The notes under the pieces were generated by a model. That model was given only the letters and a program-made list of their open reading frames with translations, had not been told where the DNA came from and did not search any database. This document shows, piece after piece, positions 56,758 through 64,000 of a DNA stretch of 64,000 bases; within the stretch, counting starts at the first letter, position 1; each line of letters starts with the position of its first letter. Both the position numbers and the translations under genes were made by a program. This DNA is from Myxococcales bacterium (GTDB taxonomy: Bacteria; Myxococcota_A; UBA9042): contig SHZF01000014.1 of the NCBI GenBank assembly GCA_009692425.1, positions 19,957-83,956 on the forward strand. Reading direction: 5' to 3'.

Positions 56758-58400
56758 TGACCTTGCGGTCGCCGTGCGTCGTGTTGGCGAGCTTCGCGAC
56801 ACTGACGGCTGCGTGCTGCGGCCGCCAGCAGGCTGCGACACCGCCGGCGCCGAGCGCGACGACGACCGGGCTGTATGCGCGTCCCCATGTCACGATCGTG
56901 GCGGTGACCGATTGGCAGGCCGTGCTCAAGCCGTGCGGTTGCACCGTCGATTCGCAAAAGGGGGGCATCGAGCGCATCGCGCGGGCGATCGGGGCGCTGC
57001 GGGCCGAAGACGATTCCGTCGTGGTGGTACACGCGGGCCGTCTGCTCGCCGAAGACGGGCCGGCGCACGAGGCGAAACGCGCTCAGGTGGCGCGGCGCCT
57101 GACGACCTTCCAACACGCGGTCGACCGCTTGCCGCTGCAGGTCGCAGCCGTGTCGAGCGCAGATCTGGCGGCCGGTGGCGATGCGGTGCGGGCGGCCTAC
57201 GCGGGGCTCGGCGCAACGCTCGTGGCGTGTGGCGGTGCGCCCGCGGTGGCGGGTGTGGCGGCGGGCACGCTGGTGCGCACGAAGAGCGGAGCCGTAGCTG
57301 GCTTCCTGGGCATCGACCCCGCCGTGCCCGAAGGCGAGCGCGCGGCCGCCGTGCAGCAGGCGGCGGCGGACCTGCGGCGCCAGGGGGCCGACGTCGTCGT
57401 CGTGCTGTCGAATCTCGGACTGCGCGGGGCCCGCCAGCTTGCGCGCGCCGTCCCCGGCCTCGACGCAATTGTGGCCGGCGTGCTCGACCCCAGGGCCGAA
57501 CCGCTCGCCGACGTCGAGCGCGAAGGCGAAACGCTGCTCATCCATGCCACTCGCCAGGGTGCGTATTACGCGGCGTTGACGTTGGTGCCGGCCGCCAGCG
57601 CCGCTCCCCCGAACCCCGCCAACCCCGCCACGCGCTGGACGGATGCCGCGGAGTACCTGCCTGGCGCGGCCTCCGAACTCCAGGCCCGCCTCGCCGATCT
57701 CGACACGCGCCTGGCCCTGTGGCGCCACCACGCAACCGTCGCCACGCGCCTCGCCGTGCCGGTCTACGAGGCCGAGCGCACCGCGCTGTTCGGCCGCGTG
57801 CAGCGGGCCCGCGCAGCCGCTGGCAAGCCACCTCCCGACGGAGCACTCGCGGCATTCCGTTCGGTCGGCTTGGCGTGGTCGGCGCCGGTCGATGCCGCAG
57901 TGCATGCCCTGGTGCAAGCCTACGATGCCGATGTCGCCGAGATGGCGGAATCAGCGGTTGGTGCAGTGCCGCCGGTGCCCGCAGGCGGCGCGGGGTACGT
58001 CGGCGCAGTCGTCTGCCTCGCGTGCCACCAGGCGGTACGCCCGTTCTGGGAGCAGGATCGCCACGCCCACGCCTGGGCCGCGCTGCAGACGGCCGCCAAG
58101 ACGAGCGACCTCGACTGCGTGCCGTGCCACGTGACTGGCTTCGGGCTGCCGGGCGGCAGCGCGCTCGGCAAGTTGGAGCCGCTCCAGAATGTCCAATGCG
58201 AGGCGTGCCACGGCCCCGGCTCGCTGCATATCGCCACGCCGGGCCGGGCGCCCTTGAGCCGCATCGTGCGCAGCCCGCCCGCCGTGACTTGCGAGGGCTG
58301 CCACACGCCGGAACATGCGCCGCGCTTCGCATTCGACGCCTACCGGCCAAGGCTTTTGGTCCCGGGCCACGGCGGCGTGCCCGCCAGCACCAAGCCATGA
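56757..58400 (+). CDS. UshA-like metallophosphatase-fold lipoprotein fused to a four-heme cytochrome c domain
   Basis: A 547-residue lipoprotein (lipobox Leu-Thr-Ala-Ala-Cys20). Residues 45-290 are a UshA/5'-nucleotidase-type fold with Pro-Cys60-Gly-Cys62 near the start. It aligns with the selenoprotein at 8240-9706 along this domain, for example Ala-Asp-Leu-Ala-x-Gly-Gly opposite Asn-Asp-Leu-Ala-Leu-Gly. Usual metal ligands are largely missing, as in that protein. A helical linker is followed by four Cys-x-x-Cys-His heme sites at 420, 454, 481 and 512. It is likely an envelope redox protein. It overlaps both neighbours by one and four bases. Confidence 0.8.
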   Translation: MTLRSPCVVLASFATLTAACCGRQQAATPPAPSATTTGLYARPHVTIVAVTDWQAVLKPCGCTVDSQKGGIERIARAIGALRAEDDSVVVVHAGRLLAEDGPAHEAKRAQVARRLTTFQHAVDRLPLQVAAVSSADLAAGGDAVRAAYAGLGATLVACGGAPAVAGVAAGTLVRTKSGAVAGFLGIDPAVPEGERAAAVQQAAADLRRQGADVVVVLSNLGLRGARQLARAVPGLDAIVAGVLDPRAEPLADVEREGETLLIHATRQGAYYAALTLVPAASAAPPNPANPATRWTDAAEYLPGAASELQARLADLDTRLALWRHHATVATRLAVPVYEAERTALFGRVQRARAAAGKPPPDGALAAFRSVGLAWSAPVDAAVHALVQAYDADVAEMAESAVGAVPPVPAGGAGYVGAVVCLACHQAVRPFWEQDRHAHAWAALQTAAKTSDLDCVPCHVTGFGLPGGSALGKLEPLQNVQCEACHGPGSLHIATPGRAPLSRIVRSPPAVTCEGCHTPEHAPRFAFDAYRPRLLVPGHGGVPASTKP

Positions 58401-59224
58401 GCCGCCGATGGTGGCAAAGCCGACTTTCGCAGGCGTGGACCTGGGCAAGCGCTTGGCTGGGTTTGTCGTGCGCGCCAACCGAAGCCTTTGCCAGAGCGGT
58501 TTCGGTGGCCGCCGCGCCGGGTCCCGTGGCGCAACATGCCAGCCCGGCATGGGCCAATCCCGCCGAGCGTCCGCCCCTGCGGTCGGTGCCGTATTCTGCG
58601 CCCGAACCGCCGCGCACGCCGTCGCGCTGGGACGGCAACCACACCGGGGCCCTCGTCGCGGCCGGGCCGACGTGGCTCGACCACGCACCTCCCGGTGTCG
58701 CGGAGCAGGGCTGGAGCGTCCGGGCCGCCGCGCGCATGGCCTTCGTCGCCCAGATACTCGATGTCGAACTTGGCTACGAACACGCCCAGCACGGCAACGC
58801 GCAGACGGGGGCCGGTAGCTTCAGGCGCGACGAACTGGGCGTGCAGGTCTCCTTTCATCCCGGCCTGCCCCTGATCGTGTTCAGCAGCTTCGCCACCGAC
58901 GTCGCGGCGGGGCTGCACGGCTACGCGGGCGCTTCGGTCGTGCACGCAGCCGTCCACGGCGCGGCTGCGACTGTGCACGTTGGCGGGAGCGGCGAGCGCC
59001 ATTCGGGCTGGGCGGGCGGCATCGCGGTGGGGGTCGGCGTCGACGTGCCGGTCGGTCCCCGCTCCGGCACCTCTGGCCTTTGGCTGGTCGGGCGCGGCGG
59101 ATTGCGGATGCTGCCATTCGGTCCGCGCGACCCAGCGCCCTCGTTCGGCGACGTCCAGGTGCTGGTCGGGTTGAATTGGCGGGCGTATACGACGAGTTGG
59201 GCACGCCTGCCGCGACCGTTTTGA
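58397..59224 (+). CDS. Putative outer-membrane beta-barrel-like protein
   Basis: A 275-residue protein with a signal peptide (about 1-35). The later part has alternating hydrophobic and polar strands with Gly and aromatic residues. It ends in Pro-Arg-Pro-Phe, and the terminal Phe is typical of outer-membrane proteins. The barrel assignment is inferred from pattern only. The ATG overlaps the four-heme gene by four bases, so they are coupled. Confidence 0.6.
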   Translation: MSRRWWQSRLSQAWTWASAWLGLSCAPTEAFARAVSVAAAPGPVAQHASPAWANPAERPPLRSVPYSAPEPPRTPSRWDGNHTGALVAAGPTWLDHAPPGVAEQGWSVRAAARMAFVAQILDVELGYEHAQHGNAQTGAGSFRRDELGVQVSFHPGLPLIVFSSFATDVAAGLHGYAGASVVHAAVHGAAATVHVGGSGERHSGWAGGIAVGVGVDVPVGPRSGTSGLWLVGRGGLRMLPFGPRDPAPSFGDVQVLVGLNWRAYTTSWARLPRPF

Positions 59225-59306
59225 CCGCAGTGAGCAGGCGAACCGCCGCTTGCGTTCCGTGTGCCGTGCGCTAGCGTAGTGTCGCTGTTTCCTGCGCTGA
59301 GCCCTG

Positions 59307-59912
59307 ATGAACATCTGCACCGCGTTGCCGTGGCCTGAAGTCGACAGCATCGCGCGCCAGGTGGCCGGTGCGCTCGAGGTCGCGCACGGCGTCGGCATCA
59401 TCCACCGCGACATCAAGGGCGAGAACCTCCACGTCGAGACGCGGCGCGACGGGCGCCTGCACGTGCGCCTGCTCGACTTCGGCCTGGCGAAGATGGCGCG
59501 CCGGCTGCGGCCCGATGGCGTCGCCGACAGCGACATCGTGCGGACGCGCACTGGCCAGATCATGGGCTCACCGCCGTGCATGGCACCCGAGCAGGTGCTC
59601 GCGATGGACGTCGATGGGCGCTCGGACTTGTACAGCTTCGGCATCGTGCTGTTCGAGTGCCTGGCGGGCAGCCTGCCGTTCGACGCGGCGACGGCCTACG
59701 AGATGCTGCGCATGCACGTACACGCGCCGCCACCGCGCCCTGCGTCGCGGCCCGGAGGCAAGTGGGTGCCCGCCGAGGTCGAAGATGCCGTGCTCGCGCT
59801 GCTGCAGAAGCGGCCCAGCCAGCGCCCGCAGACTGCCGTCGATTTTCTCGCCCTGTGGGATGCCGGAGCCCCGGCAGGTCGGCGCGCCTGGGAAGCGTGG
59901 ACACCGCCATGA
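59307..59912 (+). CDS. Truncated Ser/Thr protein kinase (C-lobe only)
   Basis: A 201-residue protein covering only the C-lobe of a Hanks-type kinase. His-Arg-Asp35-Ile-Lys-Gly-Glu-Asn40, Asp57-Phe-Gly and Ala-Pro-Glu (93-95) are intact. The glycine loop, the ATP-binding Lys and the alphaC Glu are missing, and nothing resembling them lies in the 82 bases upstream. It may be a decayed gene or a pseudokinase remnant; catalysis as it stands is unlikely. Its TGA overlaps the ATG of the amylase, so it is still probably translated. TTGCGT at 59250-59255 with TAGCGT at 59272-59277 is a weak promoter candidate. Confidence 0.75.
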   Translation: MNICTALPWPEVDSIARQVAGALEVAHGVGIIHRDIKGENLHVETRRDGRLHVRLLDFGLAKMARRLRPDGVADSDIVRTRTGQIMGSPPCMAPEQVLAMDVDGRSDLYSFGIVLFECLAGSLPFDAATAYEMLRMHVHAPPPRPASRPGGKWVPAEVEDAVLALLQKRPSQRPQTAVDFLALWDAGAPAGRRAWEAWTPP

Positions 59913-62194
59913 ACGTCGCTCGAATCCGCGGCCAGGCGGCAAGGTCGCCCGCGTGGCCGGCGTGCGGCCTCTGCGCGGCTTGGGTCCTGGCGGGGTCTGC
60001 GTCAGGATGTCGCGTTCCGGTCCAGTCGGAAACGGCGCCTACCGCAGCCGCCGACGTCGTCGATGTCCTCGCGTTCGGCAGCCTGGATGCCTTGGCGCCG
60101 GGCGCCGACGCGAGGGGGACCGGTCCGGCCGACGCGGACAGTGCGGCGGGAGCCGGGCCGGACGACTCCGCCGGTGCCCCCGACGTGATAACGGACGTGT
60201 CGGGTGGTGCTGACACGGGGGACGGCCTCGCCGCACTGGATGCCCTCGCCGCACTGGATGCCCTCGCTGCACTGGATGCCCTCGGAGAAGTGGACCTCCT
60301 TGCTGCCCTGGACGCGGCCCCACCGCCACCCACGTGCGAGGCGGCACAAAAGCAATGCGCGACCGCGTTTGCGTGGCTCGCCGGCGCGGGCGAGACGGCG
60401 GTCGAGGTGCGCGGCGACTGGGGCCCCAAGACGTGGCAGCAAGGCGTCGCGCTGCAACAGGAAGCGAGCGGCTGGCACGGCACGATCGCACTGCCGTGGG
60501 CCAAGGCGGTGCAGTACAAGTTCTACGTGACGTACGCCGACGGCAAGACGGAGTGGCACAACGACCCCGCCAACCCCAACACCCAGTCCGACGGCTTTGG
60601 CGGCAAGAATTCGCTGCTCGCCGGACAGACCTGCGACCCGTGGTCGTGCCAGCCGGCGCAGACCGTGTGCGGTGCGGCCGCAGCGCCCGGCACTTTCGAC
60701 TGGCGCGATGCCGTGCTGTACTTCGTCTTCGTCGATCGGTTCTTCAATGGCGACCCGGCCAACGACGCTCCCTCGAAGGCTGCGGGCGTCGCGCCCATCG
60801 CGAACTGGCACGGCGGCGACTGGGCGGGCGTGCGCCAGAAGGTCAAGGAGGGCTGGTTCCAGGCCCTCAGCGTCAACGCGCTGTGGCTCACGGTGCCGCT
60901 GGACAACACCGACGCCGCCGAAGGGGGCGACGACGGCAAAGCCTACACCGGCTACCACGGCTACTGGCCGCGCGACGTCAACAAGCCCGACGCCCACTTC
61001 GGCACGCTGCAAGACCTGAAGGACCTCGTCACCGACTGCCACGCCGCCGGCATCCGCGTGGTGCTCGACTACGCGATGAACCACGTGCACACGTCGAGTC
61101 CGGTGTGGCAGCAGCACAAGAACGACGGCTGGTTCCATGCGCCCAAAGTCAATGGGCAGGCTTGCGTGTGCGGCTCGGGCGTGTGCCCGTGGGACGGCCC
61201 GTCGGGCGTGTGGTGCTGGTTCCGCGAGTACCTGCCCGACTTCGATTTCGACCATCCGGCCGCGCGCAAGGCCAGCATCGACAACGCGCTGTGGTGGCTG
61301 CAGCAGTCGGCCGCGGACGGCTTTCGCCTCGACGCCATCAAGCACGTCGAAGACGCCTGGTTGCTCGACCTGCGCAAGCGGCTCCTCGACGAGGTCGAAG
61401 TGAAGACCGGCCACCACCCGTGGCTGGTCGGCGAGACGTATACGGGCGACATGGCGTTCATCAAGAGCTTCTTGGACCCGTGCCTGAAGCTCGACGGGCA
61501 GTTCGACTTTCCGCTGCGGGCCAAGCTGATCGAGCACGTGCTGCTGCGCAAGGGCACGATGGCTGACCTGTCCACATTCCTCGACGTCAACGCGACGTTC
61601 TATGGGCCGGGCGCGATCATGTCGACCTTCCTCGGCAATCACGACGTGCCGCGCTCGATCCACTTCGCCACCGACCCGCCGCTGTGGACGGACGGGTGGA
61701 ACCCCGGCAAGGACAAGGCGTGGCAAAACCAACCCGCCACGGTAACTTCGCAAGCGGCCTACGAGCGGATGTTCGTGGCTCAGGCCGTGCTGTGGACGAC
61801 GCCGGGCGTGCCCCTGCTGTATTACGGCGACGAGATCGGCCTGGCCGGCGCGGGCGACCCCGACAACCGGCGGCCGATGCCGTGGTCCGGCCTGGCGGCG
61901 CCCCAACAGTGGTTGCTCGGCAAGATGAAGGCGATCGGCAAGGCGCGGGCGGCGCATCCTGCGTTGCGCAAGGGCGCTCGCACCACGTTGGCAGCGACAA
62001 AAGACACGCTGGCGTTCCAGATGGCGCTGGGCACAGACGCGGTGTGGGTGCTGCTGAACCGGGGCGATGCCGCGGCCACGGTGACGGGCCTGCCGGCCGG
62101 TGCCCTGAAGGACGCCCTGTCCGGCGATGCGCTAGCGGGCCCCGAAGTGGCCCTGCCCCCGCGCTCCGTCCGGCTGGTCGTGGCCTCGCCGTAG
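59909..62194 (+). CDS. GH13 alpha-amylase-family lipoprotein
   Basis: A 761-residue exported glycoside hydrolase with a possible lipobox Ser-Ala-Ser-Gly-Cys34. An Ala/Asp-rich linker (about 45-140) is followed by a starch-binding or CBM48-like beta domain (about 150-240). The GH13 barrel starts near 265. The catalytic residues are Asp475 (Gly-Phe-Arg-Leu-Asp-Ala), Glu509 (Val-Gly-Glu-Thr) and Asp579 (Gly-Asn-His-Asp-Val). The C-terminus has a small beta domain. It probably degrades alpha-glucans outside the cell. It is coupled to the kinase remnant. Confidence 0.88.
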   Translation: MNVARIRGQAARSPAWPACGLCAAWVLAGSASGCRVPVQSETAPTAAADVVDVLAFGSLDALAPGADARGTGPADADSAAGAGPDDSAGAPDVITDVSGGADTGDGLAALDALAALDALAALDALGEVDLLAALDAAPPPPTCEAAQKQCATAFAWLAGAGETAVEVRGDWGPKTWQQGVALQQEASGWHGTIALPWAKAVQYKFYVTYADGKTEWHNDPANPNTQSDGFGGKNSLLAGQTCDPWSCQPAQTVCGAAAAPGTFDWRDAVLYFVFVDRFFNGDPANDAPSKAAGVAPIANWHGGDWAGVRQKVKEGWFQALSVNALWLTVPLDNTDAAEGGDDGKAYTGYHGYWPRDVNKPDAHFGTLQDLKDLVTDCHAAGIRVVLDYAMNHVHTSSPVWQQHKNDGWFHAPKVNGQACVCGSGVCPWDGPSGVWCWFREYLPDFDFDHPAARKASIDNALWWLQQSAADGFRLDAIKHVEDAWLLDLRKRLLDEVEVKTGHHPWLVGETYTGDMAFIKSFLDPCLKLDGQFDFPLRAKLIEHVLLRKGTMADLSTFLDVNATFYGPGAIMSTFLGNHDVPRSIHFATDPPLWTDGWNPGKDKAWQNQPATVTSQAAYERMFVAQAVLWTTPGVPLLYYGDEIGLAGAGDPDNRRPMPWSGLAAPQQWLLGKMKAIGKARAAHPALRKGARTTLAATKDTLAFQMALGTDAVWVLLNRGDAAATVTGLPAGALKDALSGDALAGPEVALPPRSVRLVVASP
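60227..60280 (+). repeat. Three tandem 18-bp units in the amylase linker
   Basis: Copies at 60227-60244, 60245-60262 and 60263-60280 encode Leu-Ala-Ala-Leu-Asp-Ala. The first two are identical; the third differs by one base. The repeat lies in the low-complexity linker between signal peptide and starch-binding domain and is in phase. Confidence 0.88.
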
Positions 62195-62203
62195 CAGAGC
62201 GGG

Positions 62204-63082
62204 TCAATCCGAGCAGGTCTCCCGTTCGCGTTGGGCGCAGCGGAACCGCACGTGAAAATGGTCACGGTGTCCGTCTGCATGGCGCAGGATGCCGCGCGGC
62301 ACACCCGGACCGGCGGGATACTGGAAAATCTGGGCCAAAGCGTCCTCGGTCCAGCCGTTCTCGAGGAGTTGGGCAAAAAGCGCCGCCTGCAGATCGTAGT
62401 CCATGAACACGAAGACGACCTCGTTGGTGTAGATCAGCAGTTCCAGAAAGCTCCACAGCCGTTCAGAGTCCAACGTCGCCGCATCGGCAACCTCGAAGCG
62501 CCGCAGCGCGCGGTCTGGCGCGGGATACCCGATGTCGACATCGCGGCCCGCCTGGTGTGACCGATGGGGCTTGAGCCGCCCGCCACCTTCGCGACTCAGC
62601 GCACCGATGACGAACGGGGCCGACCCTGGGAACCTCCGCTGGGTCTGCGCCGCGGCCCACTGCAGCAACGCCACGGTCTCGTCGCTGCCCCAGCTGTTGC
62701 GGTTGACGTGAAGCCAACCGGGCCCCTGGGCGGGCATGCGGCAACCGTCTTCGAGGCTGCCGGCCGTCGCAGCGCCAACCGAACGCGACATGGCGACCTT
62801 CTCGCTGTCGCAACGCGCTCGCTGCTCCGACGCTGCACCGACTGGCTCGCTGAGGTCTGCCTCGACACGGCCAACAGGGCGGCGCACCGAACCCGGACGC
62901 GGCGGAGGGCGCACCGGGCGAATCGCCTCGACCGCCCAGTCGTCGGCGGGAGCGTCCTCGGCAAACTGCATTTCGTCGAAGCCGGTTTCGCGCACTACGG
63001 CCGATCCGCAGGCCGTCGTCGCCCACGCCGCAACCGACGCAACCGCCAACGCCGCGGGCCCGCGCGCCCACTCCCAGCGCAT
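62204..63082 (-). CDS. Penicillin-insensitive murein endopeptidase-like lipoprotein (MepA/M74)
   Basis: A 292-residue peptidase. Arg-Ser-His176-Gln-Ala-Gly-Arg-Asp-Val-Asp183 and Asp-Gly-His272-Arg-Asp-His275-Phe-His277-Val-Arg match the zinc-binding residues of MepA (LAS metallopeptidases), which cut peptidoglycan cross-links. The ATG at 63082 gives a lipoprotein signal (Ala-Thr-Thr-Ala-Cys25). An ATG at 63196 and a GTG at 63199 are alternatives, but the added segment is Cys/Arg-rich and unlikely. The family is usually periplasmic. It ends eight bases after the amylase stop and lies between amylase and the rRNA operon. Confidence 0.82.
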   Translation of the reverse strand: MRWEWARGPAALAVASVAAWATTACGSAVVRETGFDEMQFAEDAPADDWAVEAIRPVRPPPRPGSVRRPVGRVEADLSEPVGAASEQRARCDSEKVAMSRSVGAATAGSLEDGCRMPAQGPGWLHVNRNSWGSDETVALLQWAAAQTQRRFPGSAPFVIGALSREGGGRLKPHRSHQAGRDVDIGYPAPDRALRRFEVADAATLDSERLWSFLELLIYTNEVVFVFMDYDLQAALFAQLLENGWTEDALAQIFQYPAGPGVPRGILRHADGHRDHFHVRFRCAQRERETCSD

Positions 63083-63223
63083 TGCGCACGCCAGCCGACG
63101 CCACGTTTCGCACGCCTGCCCACGCCATCTTGCGCAGGCGCAGACCGGCACCGCTGCGGCGCGGTCGAACGGATCGATGCAGGAGTCGAATGCCATCACG
63201 CCAAGAATCGCGCGCGGGGCCGC

Positions 63224-63277
63224 AAAAGCAAAAATGACGACGCCCGCCGCAGGTTCAAACCCGCGACGGGCGTCGTC
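63224..63277 (-). terminator. Rho-independent terminator of the rRNA operon
   Basis: GACGACGCCCG and CGGGCGTCGTC (63236-63246 and 63267-63277) form an 11-bp perfect stem with a 20-base loop. On the minus strand it is followed by T-rich bases (complement of 63224-63235). It lies eight bases beyond the 5S 3' end and is a clear intrinsic terminator. Confidence 0.9.
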
Positions 63278-63285
63278 TTCGTAAA

Positions 63286-63403
63286 TTCCGGCAGCGTCCT
63301 ACTCTCCCAGGCAGTCTCCCGCCAAGTACCATCGGCGCTGGAGGGCTTAACTTCCGAGTTCGGAATGAGATCGGGTGGGGCCCCTCCGCCATGGCCACCG
63401 GAA
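63286..63403 (-). rRNA. rrf: 5S ribosomal RNA
   Basis: The minus strand matches 5S rRNA throughout: CCGAACTCGGAAGTTAAG, GCGCCGATGGTACT and GAGAGTAGG are its hallmark stretches. The ends TTCCGG and CCGGAA pair as helix I. It is the last gene of the operon, with 23S on its 5' side. Ends are accurate to a few bases. Confidence 0.95.
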
Positions 63404-63597
63404 ATGGTGACCTGGATCGCGCAACATGATTCCCCGACACACAGGTCGGAGTCACTTCAGCAGCTGCCGTTCGCCCGGAGCCATTGCCCCGGTCAAACGG
63501 TCCTCACACTTCGTGCCGGGCCGCGCGGCCTCCAGCGAACGATAACCGTCCGGCTGGGGGGCTGCGCTGCGGCCGCGATGACGACGTGATGCAAATA

Positions 63598-64000
<403 letters not shown>

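Noticed and set aside
63404..63597. tRNA in the 23S-5S spacer
   Set aside because: No cloverleaf or TTCGA-type T-arm in a suitable setting is visible on either strand.

Overview
The window is about 64 kb of very GC-rich bacterial chromosome, densely coding on both strands. The content points to a myxobacterium-like member of the Myxococcota (former Deltaproteobacteria). It has many secreted lipoproteins with Cys-rich repeats of the myxobacterial type and a DUF2330 protein. Three proteins carry C-terminal tails that resemble the MYXO-CTERM sorting signal, and there are TPR, PilZ and class III cyclase regulators. I see no insertion sequence, prophage, integrase, plasmid gene or CRISPR array. 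The window reads as ordinary chromosome ending in an rRNA operon.

Layout. 0-2.8 kb: a secreted protein and a Pro-rich membrane protein with a heptapeptide repeat. 2.8-9.7 kb (minus): a probable operon of a UshA-like SELENOPROTEIN (in-frame TGA at 9284-9286), a DUF2330 surface protein, an OPT-family transporter and a zinc-dependent phospholipase C-like protein. 9.8-12.8 kb: a polytopic membrane protein and glutamate-cysteine ligase. 12.9-15.9 kb (minus): a TPR-adenylate cyclase, its partner gene and tRNA-Gly(CCC). 16-18.8 kb: three secreted or lipoprotein genes. 18.9-23.5 kb (minus): phoH, a 7TM-HD phosphohydrolase and ybeY. 23.6-29 kb: ssb and the glycolytic run gap-pgk-tpiA-secG-dapD. 29-31.4 kb (minus): serS and a hydrolase-like protein. 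31.5-36.8 kb: two lipoproteins and a fused homocysteine methyltransferase/methylene-THF reductase. 36.9-40.6 kb (minus): an MBL-fold enzyme, then an eno operon with three small lipoproteins joined by 4-bp overlaps. 40.8-45.9 kb: a nitrilase-family amidase, an aldo/keto reductase, trxB, murI (minus) and a matrixin-like protease. 45.9-55.6 kb (minus): a CPBP protease, a two-PilZ protein, fadA/fadN beta-oxidation genes and a TPPII-like subtilase. 55.8-62.2 kb: a Cys-rich lipoprotein, a four-heme lipoprotein, a barrel-like protein, a C-lobe-only kinase and a GH13 amylase. 62.2-64 kb (minus): a MepA-like endopeptidase, a terminator, 5S rRNA and the 3' end of 23S rRNA.

The most notable observation is the TGA at 9284-9286. 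It splits one conserved protein in the same frame, falls exactly where the paralogue at 56757-58400 has the second Cys of a Pro-Cys-Gly-Cys motif, and is followed by an 8-bp hairpin. The loop of that hairpin is GGUCUG and lies 18 nt after the UGA, which fits a bacterial SECIS element. The protein is therefore read as a selenoprotein of about 488 residues, with Sec at residue 141, rather than as two genes or a pseudogene. Several genes share a recognisable promoter pattern (TTGAC-like, 17-18 nt, TA-N3-T).
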